From a virus: a stretch of 28,748 nt of DNA. Shown in pieces: positions 12,390 through 21,581 of this stretch; positions within the stretch are counted from its first letter, which is position 1, and each line of letters opens with the position of its first letter. The stretch spans positions 1 to 28,748 of the IMG/VR virus record IMGVR_UViG_3300011253_001134. One strand, written 5' to 3'. Below the pieces are notes generated by a model. That model saw only the letters and a list, made by a program, of their open reading frames with translations. It was not told where the DNA came from and searched no databases. The position numbers and the translations under genes were made by a program.

Positions 12390-14168
12390 ATGAACATCTT
12401 TGAATACGTCCGCGAGCAGCAGAACAGCTATGAAAGTGATACAGTCACTGTCTCCGGTAAGGACTTTAATCAGAAGGAACGCATTGACCAGATTGAGATT
12501 GCCTCTTTGTGCTTGTACGAAGAAGATAACTCCGACGCGATTTTAGGTGAGCTTGTCTATGACGACATCATTACCGACAAGGTGGAGAAGGAAGCGCAGA
12601 TACTAGACTTTGATACCAAGCATCTCGACATCTCACCGGATAAACCAACTGAGGAGAGCCGATATAAAGCTATGCTTGCATCTAACGGGACGCGCGATGA
12701 AATGGATCGCGACCGTTATGGTTCCTTTTTTAACAAATGGGTACGCACATACAGCAAGTATGGTGGAACCCTGAGTAAGGAAACGGAGGACGGCCCACAG
12801 GTTGTCTCCTGGCATAACGTCATCACTGACCAAACAGACATCCTATCTGGCGTCATTATTGAAAAGCATTACTACACTCCAGCCGAATTGAAGAAGATGG
12901 GTGGGGCATGGGACAACGTAGACGACGCTATCAAGCTCGCTATGCAGCATAAAGAAAGCTCTGCTACACAGATCGGGCGCAAGAGTGACACCCAGGGTCA
13001 CTACATCGAGGTTCACGAAATTCACGGTGAGCTATCTGAGGACATCTACAAGGAAGATGGCGATCCTCTCAAGTTCCAACGGAAGATGATCATCGTTGCT
13101 GGTGTTAATGCTTCGAGCGATGAAGGAGATGATACAGAGAAGGGAGTTATTTTATACGAAGCCGACGAAACCAAAAACCCATATAAATTTATGGCCCGTA
13201 ATCCGATTGATGGGATTGCTCTTGGGCGTGGATTGGTTGAGGAATTACTACCACAGCAGATCACTCATAACTTCATCCTCAATGAGGAAATGAGAATGGT
13301 GGCTATTGCAGGTAAAATCTTTGCGAAGACAAACAAGAAGGAAATCCCTAACAATGTCGGTAAGTTCGACCACTTATCAGTCTTCAAACTTAATGACGAC
13401 GAGTACTTTGAACTTACCTCAGCCGTTCCTAGCTCGCTCCCAGGCTTCCGCGATCTGCGTCAGCACATCCTAGAGAACGTTCGGAACATCTCAGGGATGC
13501 ACGAAGCTGTCTCTGGAGAGGAGGGCAAGGCCAACAAACCTCTCGGCCTCCACAAGCTACAGAACATCGAAGGACACAGCCGCTTCAAGCCAGATCGTCA
13601 AGAGATCGGTTTCCACTTTGAGGAGATCGTCAAAGACTGGACCCTCCCTAAAGCCCTCAAGCGTCTTCGCAAGAAGGATGAGCTTTACACCAATTTTAGC
13701 GATCAACAGCTGATCCAGCTGGATCGAGTGATTATGAATAAGGCTCTGTCTCGGAAGTTTACAGAGATGACCCTAGCAGGCCAGGTAATCACTCCAGAGG
13801 CGTTTGCTGAGGTTGAGGCTGGTCTAACCCGCAAACTGTCTGAACAGGGCAAGAAGCGGCTTGTGAGCGGTCTGAGGGACTTCCTACGGATTGACGATGG
13901 GGATGTTCGGATCGCATTCACGGATGAGAGCTTTGATAAGGGCGACTTCTTCGAGAGCCGCGTCAGCTTTGTGCAGCTCCTAGGGCCTCAAGATCCTTGG
14001 TCCCGTGCCATGATTCGAAAGTCTATGGACGAGGCCGGTATCACCCCGGAAGAACTAGCGATTGAGGAAGAACGTGCCGCGCAGCTCGCGCCAGATCAAG
14101 CTGGGGGGAGCGCTAGCGGTGTCGAGTTACCAGGCAATGAGCAACAGGCTCCAGCACAGCAAGTCTAA
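12390..14168 (+). CDS. Portal protein
   Basis: 592 residues, placed between terminase and scaffold as portals are. Features: FFNKWVRTYSKYGG (about 111-124), VVSWHNVITDQTDIL, a YYTPAELKKMGG segment, a long central helix region (ARNPIDGIALGRGLVEELLPQ) and HKLQNIEG. The C-terminus is acidic and Gln/Ala-rich. Size and pattern fit the large portals of podoviruses rather than the small HK97 type. It forms the dodecameric ring at the capsid vertex. Assigned mainly from position plus pattern. Confidence 0.7.
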   Translation: MNIFEYVREQQNSYESDTVTVSGKDFNQKERIDQIEIASLCLYEEDNSDAILGELVYDDIITDKVEKEAQILDFDTKHLDISPDKPTEESRYKAMLASNGTRDEMDRDRYGSFFNKWVRTYSKYGGTLSKETEDGPQVVSWHNVITDQTDILSGVIIEKHYYTPAELKKMGGAWDNVDDAIKLAMQHKESSATQIGRKSDTQGHYIEVHEIHGELSEDIYKEDGDPLKFQRKMIIVAGVNASSDEGDDTEKGVILYEADETKNPYKFMARNPIDGIALGRGLVEELLPQQITHNFILNEEMRMVAIAGKIFAKTNKKEIPNNVGKFDHLSVFKLNDDEYFELTSAVPSSLPGFRDLRQHILENVRNISGMHEAVSGEEGKANKPLGLHKLQNIEGHSRFKPDRQEIGFHFEEIVKDWTLPKALKRLRKKDELYTNFSDQQLIQLDRVIMNKALSRKFTEMTLAGQVITPEAFAEVEAGLTRKLSEQGKKRLVSGLRDFLRIDDGDVRIAFTDESFDKGDFFESRVSFVQLLGPQDPWSRAMIRKSMDEAGITPEELAIEEERAAQLAPDQAGGSASGVELPGNEQQAPAQQV

Positions 14169-14170
14169 TC

Positions 14171-14371
14171 ATGGATGAAAAACAACAAAAGCTAGCTAAA
14201 GCGTTTGCTGGCATGGGAGAAATCTACGACTTCGTTAAGGACGATATGCTCTCATTTGGTACAATGAAGACAGATTGCAGCGATGCTGAGTTAGGCGCTC
14301 GCTACAGAGTACGAGAGGAGTTGAAGGAAGAACTTCGCCTCAAATTTAAAGCCTACGAGCTTCTTGATTGA
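14171..14371 (+). CDS. Small structural-module protein
   Basis: 66 residues, helical and charged, 2 nt after the portal stop. It may be a head-completion or assembly factor by position. No family recognised. Confidence 0.45.
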   Translation: MDEKQQKLAKAFAGMGEIYDFVKDDMLSFGTMKTDCSDAELGARYRVREELKEELRLKFKAYELLD

Positions 14372-14376
14372 CGATA

Positions 14377-14440
14377 GGGCTTATGCCCCTTCGCCAGTTC
14401 GGAAGTGAACTGCGTTAACCGCCTCGCCCCCATTAAGGGC
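14377..14440 (+). promoter_or_regulatory. Three-hairpin intergenic leader before the scaffold gene
   Basis: In the 88-nt gap three small stems occur in a row: GGGC (14377-14380)/GCCC (14385-14388), CAGTTC (14395-14400)/GAACTG (14407-14412), and GCCC (14426-14429)/GGGC (14437-14440). None is followed by a T tract, so this is more likely an mRNA-processing or translation-control leader than a terminator. Confidence 0.4.
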
Positions 14441-14459
14441 AGTAATAAATACCCACCGT

Positions 14460-15041
14460 ATGGAGCAATACGAGAATGATGGAACACAGGAGCCAACAGT
14501 AGAACCTACTGAAACACCTGAGACATTAGAAGCTAACGAAACTGACAATGGAACACCAGACAGCGATGGATCGGATAGCAGCGATGCGAAACGAGACTGG
14601 CGAGCCGAGTACTTCAAGCTCAAGCAAGAGCGTGAAGAAGGCAGTCAAGAAAGCGGTGAAAGCCGTGAAGAAAATCGTCAGCAAGTAGTAGCTTCTGATG
14701 ATGCCCTCCTAGGCCGATTAGAGGCCCGAGGCGTAATGGATGCCGATGACCAAGACTTCGTTTTGAAGACAGCAAAGGTTCTCGGTGTCTCGCCAATCGA
14801 CGCACTTAATGATGATGTTGTTAAGAGCCGACTTGAGGCAAACCAAAAGGTGCGTGAAACTGCGGCAGCTACCCCGCAATCATCAAGCCGGAGCGGACAG
14901 ACTTCAGCTAAAGAGACAGTAGATTACTGGCTCGGAAAACCTGATACTGAATTACCGCCGAAGGAGAATAAAGAACTCCGGCGAAAGGTTATGCACGCTC
15001 GCAACGAGAAAGCTACTCGAAGGCAGATGTTTAACCACTAG
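14460..15041 (+). CDS. Capsid scaffold protein
   Basis: 193 residues. A very acidic, disordered N-terminus (QEPTVEPTETPETLEANE), a central charged helix (WRAEYFKLKQEREEG) and a basic C-terminus (ENKELRRKVMHARNEKATRR) give the usual scaffold layout, directly upstream of the coat gene. It would guide procapsid assembly and be lost on maturation. Assignment by position and composition. Confidence 0.65.
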   Translation: MEQYENDGTQEPTVEPTETPETLEANETDNGTPDSDGSDSSDAKRDWRAEYFKLKQEREEGSQESGESREENRQQVVASDDALLGRLEARGVMDADDQDFVLKTAKVLGVSPIDALNDDVVKSRLEANQKVRETAAATPQSSSRSGQTSAKETVDYWLGKPDTELPPKENKELRRKVMHARNEKATRRQMFNH

Positions 15042-15082
15042 CCAAACTCTTAGGTAGCTACTTAAACGTAACTACTTAACAT

Positions 15083-15952
15083 ATGGCAATTGTAAATAAG
15101 GAGGTCTGGAAAGAAGCCCTCCAAGAAAAGCTAGAAGAAGCCACGCTATGGAAGACTGTTGCTGAGGTGACATACACTTCTGACAAAACAGTTCACTTCC
15201 CTTATCGTGACCTACCAACTGCATCAAGCTACACCCGTGGCGCGCAGTACTCACCAGCAGACCCAGTATCAACTGATGACACTATGGTGATCGATGACGG
15301 GGAGATCGTATCTGAGTTCATGGACAAGGCTGACCTTGCACAGAACGGATACATCAACGAAGTTGAAATGGGACAAGCTCAAGGTATCGTTATCAACGAA
15401 GTGATGGAAAGCACTTTGACTGCATTGCACTCACAAGCTGGCCTCTCACTCGATGATGGCGACTTTGGTGGAACTCCCACAAACCCGTTGCAAGCATCAG
15501 GTGGCGCGTCAGGTAACATCGCTACTGTATTCCAAAAAGCTCGTACTCTTATTGCCTCACAACGAGGTGGTATCCAGTACATGAACCGCTTTGGGATGTC
15601 AGCAATCGTTGACCCGCAAAACTTCGAGTACATTGTTTCATTTGCACAAAAGAACGGTTTCATGTTCGCTGATGACGCCCTAACAGGCGGATCAGTACCA
15701 GTGATCAACGGTTTCCGTGTTTACGAAAGTAACCTCTTGGACACCACAACTGATGCTGGAACAGTCCACTGTCTCTTTGGTGTAAACCGAATGATGCACC
15801 TAGGTGTCCTTAACACTACTTTTGGAGACATCGACGTTATCGAGAACCCAGACCGACGTTCTGGTATCGACGTTATCTCACGAGTAGATCGTAAAGGTAA
15901 GATTTGGAACAACCACGCTAACTTCGTCATTGACGTAGAACTCGTAGGCTAA
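15083..15952 (+). CDS. Major capsid protein (HK97 fold likely)
   Basis: 289 residues. MAIVNKEVWKEALQEKL forms an N-arm helix; VHFPYRDLPTASSYTRG is an E-loop-like segment; the A-domain region includes YMNRFGMSAIVDPQNFEYI; the end LFGVNRMMHLGVL... is typical of coat proteins. Position after the scaffold and before the adaptor supports it. Codon use is more biased (repeated ATC, AAC, GGT) than in neighbours, as in highly expressed genes. There is no Shine-Dalgarno site despite this; the leader is A/T-rich with two CTACTTAA repeats. Confidence 0.75.
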   Translation: MAIVNKEVWKEALQEKLEEATLWKTVAEVTYTSDKTVHFPYRDLPTASSYTRGAQYSPADPVSTDDTMVIDDGEIVSEFMDKADLAQNGYINEVEMGQAQGIVINEVMESTLTALHSQAGLSLDDGDFGGTPTNPLQASGGASGNIATVFQKARTLIASQRGGIQYMNRFGMSAIVDPQNFEYIVSFAQKNGFMFADDALTGGSVPVINGFRVYESNLLDTTTDAGTVHCLFGVNRMMHLGVLNTTFGDIDVIENPDRRSGIDVISRVDRKGKIWNNHANFVIDVELVG

Positions 15953-15955
15953 CCC

Positions 15956-15981
15956 TCCCATCAGCCCTTCGGGGCTTGGGA
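15956..15981 (+). terminator. UUCG hairpin after the coat gene (partial terminator or mRNA stabiliser)
   Basis: AGCCC (15963-15967) and GGGCT (15972-15976) close a TTCG tetraloop, extended by TCCCA/TGGGA (15956-15960/15977-15981) past a 2-nt bulge. No T tract follows. It may protect coat mRNA or attenuate read-through into the tail genes. Confidence 0.55.
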
Positions 15982-15990
15982 CTGTAAACA

Positions 15991-15999
15991 TGGTAAAAT
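15991..15999 (+). promoter_or_regulatory. Extended -10 promoter for the tail module
   Basis: TGG-TAAAAT (15991-15999) follows the hairpin. The predicted leader before ATG 16022 is about 15 nt and has no Shine-Dalgarno site. Confidence 0.45.
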
Positions 16000-16021
16000 G
16001 TAGCCAGTCCTAAACCCCGAT

Positions 16022-16702
16022 ATGGCAATCAATACACAATCAGAACTTATAGAGCACCTACGTTTTATCACGGGTGAAAACAGCAACTCGCTCCCAGAAG
16101 CAGATGCTGTGCGTTTGCTTAACTTCGGGCTAGATAACTACACACACCTCGCCTTTACCGCTGACGGGAAATGGCAGATTGATGAGGCAGAAAATACTGA
16201 CATGCCCGTTGCTACCGCAACGCTGTCCTCGGGGGCGTATCAGCTCCCTCTTGATGAACGCTTCCTGGCTATCAGCTTTGCTGAAATTGAAGACGCAGCC
16301 GGAAACCGGACAGCCCTGTCAAAGTTTGACCGTTCGCTGGATGGCAGGGTGACCATAAAGACTACAGAAACCGGACAGCCCTCTGCTTATGATTACGATG
16401 CTAAGGTGCTTACCTTCGACCTTTATGCAGACGCTGATTACACAGTTCGGGTCTTCTTCACTCGCCCCTTCAGACACCTTGTGGTTGGTGACAGTGATCA
16501 GGTGACTGGTATCCCAACTATTCACACTGAATACGTGGTCAATCATGCTGCTCACCGCCTATCCCTCCGAACAGGAAACGAGCACCGCTCGCAACTCAAG
16601 CAGGAGCTGATACAGGGCGCTAAAGATATTCAGGACGATTACGGTCAGTTTGACGAAGACGGACCAGTTTCATTAGAAATAAGCGTAGATATACGAAAAT
16701 AA
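16022..16702 (+). CDS. Head-tail adaptor / connector protein
   Basis: 226 residues. The helical N-terminus (TQSELIEHLRFITGE...EADAVRLLNFGLDNY) and the position after the coat gene match gp4-like/connector adaptors that plug the portal. A β-rich middle follows (GAYQLPLDERFLAISFAEI), then a C-terminal helix (SQLKQELIQGAKDIQDDYG). It would join the portal to the short tail. Confidence 0.55.
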   Translation: MAINTQSELIEHLRFITGENSNSLPEADAVRLLNFGLDNYTHLAFTADGKWQIDEAENTDMPVATATLSSGAYQLPLDERFLAISFAEIEDAAGNRTALSKFDRSLDGRVTIKTTETGQPSAYDYDAKVLTFDLYADADYTVRVFFTRPFRHLVVGDSDQVTGIPTIHTEYVVNHAAHRLSLRTGNEHRSQLKQELIQGAKDIQDDYGQFDEDGPVSLEISVDIRK

Positions 16703-16703
16703 T

Positions 16704-17126
16704 ATGGCAAATGGTTTATACACAAAAGGAATAGAGCAACAGGGATTAGGAAATATTGATTTCGAGAGCGATACAATTGTTCTCATCCCAATGGCTACCA
16801 CTCACACATTTGATTTCACAGGTGATAGTTTCATTAGTGACATCATTGCCGACATGGCTAGCGGGGCTTCAAAGATCACTCTTGCATCCGTCACCTTCAA
16901 CATTGATGTAGGTAACACTCGGGTAGAGTTTGATGCTACTGACGTTTCAGAAGCCTCACAAACATTCTCATCTGATAAATTCATCATTGCGAAGGACACT
17001 GGCTCCGACGCTACATCTCCCTTGGTTTGCGGCCTGGACAATGCCAACGGTACGGCCTCTCCTTTGAATGGGACTTATGGAGTGACGGTCCCAGCGGAGG
17101 GCTTCTTCTCAATCTCAACCTCTTAA
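16704..17126 (+). CDS. Structural protein of unknown role (β-rich)
   Basis: 140 residues, rich in Thr/Ser/Asp with alternating hydrophobic strands and no charged helices, as in virion proteins. It starts 1 nt after the adaptor stop, and TATACG (16690-16695) lies 8 nt upstream. It could be a capsid decoration, tail or head-fibre protein. Confidence 0.45.
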   Translation: MANGLYTKGIEQQGLGNIDFESDTIVLIPMATTHTFDFTGDSFISDIIADMASGASKITLASVTFNIDVGNTRVEFDATDVSEASQTFSSDKFIIAKDTGSDATSPLVCGLDNANGTASPLNGTYGVTVPAEGFFSISTS

Positions 17127-17129
17127 CCT

Positions 17130-18110
17130 ATGGCAGTCGCATACGGATCACACTCAATCACCAGCGCTGAAAATACAACTTCCGTCGCGGCAACTAAACC
17201 CAGCAGCCTCGCTTTGGGCGATCTTCAGGTGTGTTATCTGATCGGCTCTGAGTTCACTGATATCACTGCCATCTCTGCTTCGACACCCGCAGGCTGGACA
17301 AGCTTGGGCGAAACAGACAGCGGCCTCGGTGGAGACAGCATCCTGGCTGCGTTTGCTAAGATTGCAGACAGTTCGGACGTTGCTGCATCTACTTTCACGT
17401 TCGCTTTTGATGACACTATGGAAAAGATCACAGCGATGTTAGTGCGCGTAACTACAACCAGCAGCTTCACCGATGTGACTTCACAAGTTGTGGCCACCCT
17501 TGCTACTGATGTTAGTACAGGAGGGGAAAACTCAATCTCCGCTTCTGGTCTGGTGCCAACTCGGAGTTCTTCTCTCCTCCTTATTGGAGCGGGGGCAGCT
17601 GAGGATTTTGACATTGCATTTTCGACTTATGCGACCACTAACAACAACCCCACCTGGACCGAGGGGGCTGAAACCTACCACGACCCATCTGGTGTTGGGC
17701 TAAATTCCGCCTTTGCATATGGGGCATATTCAGAAGGAACAACCACAGGCGATTTTTCAATAGCTGTCGATGCAAACGGTACTTTCGTCATGGGGCTTAT
17801 CGCCATTAATGAAGATGTTGGGGCCACTGTCACTACTACCCACTTAGCTGTTTCTCCATCTTTCAATAGCCCGCAGATGATAGCGGGAGCTGCCGTCACC
17901 GCTTCTCATTTAGCGGTTTCTCCCACGCTAACCTCTCCCACCCTCACAGTTAAGAACTCAATATGGTCAAACGGCACCCGGCCAGTTGCCACAGTCGCTG
18001 AGGTCAATGCTGAATTTATGGATGGAGACAACTACCAATTTATGGATGGAGACAACAAACTGTACACAGAGGCGCAAGATACTAGCTGGAGTAATCAAAC
18101 AAGACCATGA
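17130..18110 (+). CDS. Virion surface protein with β-sandwich and C-terminal repeats
   Basis: 326 residues. Residues 1-230 have the pattern of a common phage β-sandwich (KPSSLALGDLQVCYL..., TPAGWTSLGE, ASTFTFAFDD). The C-terminus is repetitive: HLAVSPSFNSP then HLAVSPTLTSP; SIWSNGTRP then TSWSNQTRP; and FMDGDNYQ then FMDGDNKL from a 24-bp DNA repeat at 18013-18060. It probably sits on the tail or capsid and binds a surface glycan; this is inferred. Confidence 0.5.
   Translation: MAVAYGSHSITSAENTTSVAATKPSSLALGDLQVCYLIGSEFTDITAISASTPAGWTSLGETDSGLGGDSILAAFAKIADSSDVAASTFTFAFDDTMEKITAMLVRVTTTSSFTDVTSQVVATLATDVSTGGENSISASGLVPTRSSSLLLIGAGAAEDFDIAFSTYATTNNNPTWTEGAETYHDPSGVGLNSAFAYGAYSEGTTTGDFSIAVDANGTFVMGLIAINEDVGATVTTTHLAVSPSFNSPQMIAGAAVTASHLAVSPTLTSPTLTVKNSIWSNGTRPVATVAEVNAEFMDGDNYQFMDGDNKLYTEAQDTSWSNQTRP
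18013..18060 (+). repeat. 24-bp tandem duplication in a virion gene
   Basis: AATTTATGGATGGAGACAAC occurs at 18013 and again at 18037, period 24 bp (8 codons, FMDGDN motif). Near-identical at DNA level, so a recent in-frame duplication. Confidence 0.8.
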
Positions 18111-18364
18111 GCCCCGAGGTGCGCGAAAAGTTCCAGGCTTTGGAGCGTCAGATTGAGGAGATGCGATCTGGCCGCGACCTTCAGCTTAACGCCGCCATTA
18201 GTCGTTTCGTCGTAGGTAATACCTTAACAGTTGTAGATGCTGACCAATCCGCTGCTGACCTAAACACTGTGGCCGATAGCGTGAACGTAGCAAAAGACTA
18301 CGATTTCAAGTTGATTATTAGAGATAGCAATGGGAACGAGTATAATATAGGTAGATACGAATAA
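18107..18364 (+). CDS. Small structural-module protein
   Basis: 85 residues with a short N-terminal coiled coil (REKFQALERQIEEMRSG) and a β-rich remainder. ATGA overlap with the upstream gene and 1 nt from the next one. It could be a trimerising fibre or chaperone component. No family recognised. Confidence 0.5.
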   Translation: MSPEVREKFQALERQIEEMRSGRDLQLNAAISRFVVGNTLTVVDADQSAADLNTVADSVNVAKDYDFKLIIRDSNGNEYNIGRYE

Positions 18365-18365
18365 T

Positions 18366-20060
18366 ATGACTGACTTCAACATCCCTAATCGAGACGGACA
18401 GACACGACAAAAAAACGTCGGGGATGTTTATGGTGAGCTATGGGCCACTCGTAATATTGATCTCACTACAAGCCCTGGGAAGATCAAATTGGCGCGTCCA
18501 ACCGAACAAATTGTTACGGATACCCAGCTTGAAGGCGACCGTATTGAAGGGATCGCGGTGTATGGAGGGTCTTCTGATGTCCACTTTTTAACTGATAATC
18601 ACCTTTATAAAATCTCAGTAGATGGGACCGGCTTTTCTGAACGTGTTGCTGTCAGTGGCGGTAAGGATTTAATCTCCGCCTTTGACCTTCTCCTAATTCC
18701 CACTGATGACGATATTGCTTCGTGGAATGATTCTACGCTTGTGACGGACTACTGGACAAATACTTTAAGTGGGACTGCTTTGGATACGAACTACCCCCAC
18801 AACCTTCACTTGAGTGAGGAGGGGCAAGCTACGCTTACTGTTACTGATGGTCCAAAAATTAGATACTACCGTAAGACGGGAACGACTAAGCACTTCTCTA
18901 TCAATCTACTAGAGCAGCATATAGCCATTTCCTTAGCGAGTGGATCGCGAAGTAACTGGGTTGGAACTTATTCCACTACTGGTGACAATGCGTTTGTGTA
19001 TGAGTGGAAGGTCGGGAATGAAGAAGCCACAGAAAAGTATGAGGTTGAAGCACGCGCTGTTCTTGCTATGCAGACTTTAAACGATGTTCCATATCTCATC
19101 ACCGAGCGTGGTGAGTTGCAGAAGTTTAACGGTGTTGGCTTTACTACAGTGAACACTCTCCCGATTTATAACGAGCCTATCTTCCTTGATGGTGTAGAGA
19201 CTGCACTGGTTCAGTCGAATAACTCCTCCCGGCCGGTTCATCCAAAGGGCATGAAGCGCTTTGCTGATGGCTTGTTGATCACAATCAATACCGAAGCGGT
19301 TGATGGCGATAATCCAAATGATCGCGCATTGAGCGGGAATTGGTATTTTAATCCTGCGAATAACTCTCTCCACCACCTTCATGGATTTGATGGAGACGCT
19401 GAAACTAACAGTTCTGCTCCTCTGTTTACCGTCAACGATAAAAATGGCCGTGTGTACTTTGGCGGGGAAAAGATCCTTTCAGGGTCCAGTGACGAAGTGG
19501 GACTTTTTAGAGAAAATCTGACCGCCGATGCGGTGAACTATGGCTACTTCGTAACAACGGAAATGCACGCGGATAACTTTGAAGATATTTTTAAGTCGAT
19601 GTTCCTTTCATCGTTACAGGATACGTCTGATAAGATCGTGGTAAAATACAGGGAAGGAAAATCATTATCCTTACCCATCTTTGGTGAAGCCACTTGGTTA
19701 GATGGAAGTACATTTAACACAACTGAGGACTTTTCAGCTCTCTCTGTAGGTGACGAAATTGAGATTATGCGAGGTGCAGGCGCAGGGCGATGTGCTCACA
19801 TTACTGAAATTAGTGCCAGCGCTAGCACGTACTCAATCACCCTTGATACAGAGATCGGTACCGCCGGAGAATTATTTAATGCGAAAGGCGATAACTGGGC
19901 GATCCGTGACACCTACACCGGCACACAACGCAAGCGGCGCATTCCGATCAATGCTGTAGTCCCGCACTCACAATATAAGGTTTATATGGAAGGCAAGAAT
20001 GGATACCCAGAAATAAGCCGAACCACAGTGACTAGCGGCGTTAAGAAACCAAACAAATAA
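18366..20060 (+). CDS. Large tail protein, β-propeller-like
   Basis: 564 residues, almost entirely β. Repeated blades of the form 'IEGIAVYGGSSDVHFLTDNHLYKIS', 'NDVPYLITERGELQKF' and 'DKNGRVYFGGEKIL' suggest a propeller, as in the tail hub or stabilisation proteins of podoviruses. No signal peptide or enzymatic motif. It likely forms part of the short tail. The stop overlaps the following start (TAATG). Confidence 0.5.
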   Translation: MTDFNIPNRDGQTRQKNVGDVYGELWATRNIDLTTSPGKIKLARPTEQIVTDTQLEGDRIEGIAVYGGSSDVHFLTDNHLYKISVDGTGFSERVAVSGGKDLISAFDLLLIPTDDDIASWNDSTLVTDYWTNTLSGTALDTNYPHNLHLSEEGQATLTVTDGPKIRYYRKTGTTKHFSINLLEQHIAISLASGSRSNWVGTYSTTGDNAFVYEWKVGNEEATEKYEVEARAVLAMQTLNDVPYLITERGELQKFNGVGFTTVNTLPIYNEPIFLDGVETALVQSNNSSRPVHPKGMKRFADGLLITINTEAVDGDNPNDRALSGNWYFNPANNSLHHLHGFDGDAETNSSAPLFTVNDKNGRVYFGGEKILSGSSDEVGLFRENLTADAVNYGYFVTTEMHADNFEDIFKSMFLSSLQDTSDKIVVKYREGKSLSLPIFGEATWLDGSTFNTTEDFSALSVGDEIEIMRGAGAGRCAHITEISASASTYSITLDTEIGTAGELFNAKGDNWAIRDTYTGTQRKRRIPINAVVPHSQYKVYMEGKNGYPEISRTTVTSGVKKPNK

Positions 20061-21580
20061 TGGAACCTTTAGATAACCGAATATTGGACAATCAGAGTGA
20101 GGCAACTCCTCAAGACAGCCTCTCTATCAATGCTTCTGACCTTGCTGGTGGGGAAACTCGCCCCAACATTCCAGCTCCACGGGCACGCCAAACGCCTAGT
20201 GACTTTGTACGCGGGACAATCTCTCCCTTCGTCCAGGTAAATTCCGAGGAAAGCCGGGAGAGGGATCGTGTTTTTGATGATATTCAGGACGTTGGCCGAA
20301 ATCAGCCCTCTTTTGACGATCAATTTGGGCGTCAGCTCCGGCAGATGGGTACACCAGACGCTGTTAACAGGCTCCGTGACGTAAATTCACAACTCACTGC
20401 GATGAACACTCAGTTTGACCTGGGAAATGTGGACCTCCAAGGCGCAGCCGGTCAAGAGGTGGGGGCACTGTCCCGTGAAGTCACCCAAAACGAGAAGGCT
20501 CGTGCCGTTCGCTCAGCAGGGTTGGCAGCTGAGAGCCAAATCCTTCAAGGTAACATCGAGACTGCTCAGTCAATCGCACGAGATGCGGTGAATTTTGCCT
20601 TTCAGGACCGAAAGCTAGAGCTTGACCAGCTAGAAGCGCAATATGACGCCCTACAGGACCGTGTAAGCGGTCAAGAGGCCCAAGTGCTAGATCAGCGCCG
20701 TCGAGAGTTAGATGAGGCTCAGAGACAGCTTGAGCGCGTTGAGAGCAGTGTTGAGGTTGCCGTTGCTTCTGGTGCCGCCACTCCGTCCGAGATGGACCAG
20801 CTCACAGGCGACACAACCTCAGATGAGGAGAAGATTGCCCTAGCACAGTCGATTGTTGGCCGTGTTGCCTCACAGGACCGGGAACTTGAGCGACAAAAGA
20901 ACATTGCACAAATGCGATCTGCCCAAGCATCCGCAAACAAAGCTCAGTATGAACTTGGTTTAATCAAGCAAGCAGCCGCAGATCGGGCCGAAGCTATAGA
21001 AAGTGGCGCTCTCCTCCCTGAGCAGGCAGAAACCATAGACAAAATTGATAAAGAGTTCCGGGCTGAGCCTGTCGTCAAGGCGTACAACGAAGCTGTAGCA
21101 AAGCGCTTTGCTTTTGATGAAGTGATTAGCAACGGCGTAAACGGTGTACAGGACTTGATTTTGGTTTACGACTTTATGAAGTCTGTTGATCCAACATCAG
21201 TAGTTCGTGAAAGTGAGTTTGATAATGCTGCCAAGAGTGGAAATATCTTCTCAGGGCAATATACGAAATTCAACGAAGGATACTTTGGGGAAGGCGGGCA
21301 ATTGCCGCCAGACGTTAAAGAAAGTTTCTTAAACGCCGCCAATGCCTCTTACCAAGGTACGCAAACTCAGTACTTTAACGTACAGAGCCAATTTGGTGAA
21401 AAAGTAGACCGTCGCCTCGGGATTGATGGTGGAGTGCAGTACCTACTACAGTACCAAGAGGGCGCCCCTGCTAATCGCGATGCTAGCGCTGATCCTGAGA
21501 ACGCACCATCCGGCTCCATTATTGAGCTTGATGGTGTTCGATATCGCAAGATGGATGACGGTAATCTAATCGAAATATAA
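20060..21580 (+). CDS. Internal virion / ejection protein, coiled coil
   Basis: 506 residues. An N-terminal Pro-rich linker is followed by long heptad helices between about residues 100 and 320 (for example LELDQLEAQYDALQDRVSG and RRELDEAQRQLERVE), then a globular end closing with IIELDGVRYRKMDDGNLIEI, a short β motif seen at the C-terminus of many phage virion proteins. In place of a tape measure it probably travels into the cell with the DNA. Function inferred from layout. Confidence 0.5.
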   Translation: MEPLDNRILDNQSEATPQDSLSINASDLAGGETRPNIPAPRARQTPSDFVRGTISPFVQVNSEESRERDRVFDDIQDVGRNQPSFDDQFGRQLRQMGTPDAVNRLRDVNSQLTAMNTQFDLGNVDLQGAAGQEVGALSREVTQNEKARAVRSAGLAAESQILQGNIETAQSIARDAVNFAFQDRKLELDQLEAQYDALQDRVSGQEAQVLDQRRRELDEAQRQLERVESSVEVAVASGAATPSEMDQLTGDTTSDEEKIALAQSIVGRVASQDRELERQKNIAQMRSAQASANKAQYELGLIKQAAADRAEAIESGALLPEQAETIDKIDKEFRAEPVVKAYNEAVAKRFAFDEVISNGVNGVQDLILVYDFMKSVDPTSVVRESEFDNAAKSGNIFSGQYTKFNEGYFGEGGQLPPDVKESFLNAANASYQGTQTQYFNVQSQFGEKVDRRLGIDGGVQYLLQYQEGAPANRDASADPENAPSGSIIELDGVRYRKMDDGNLIEI

Positions 21581-21581
21581 T

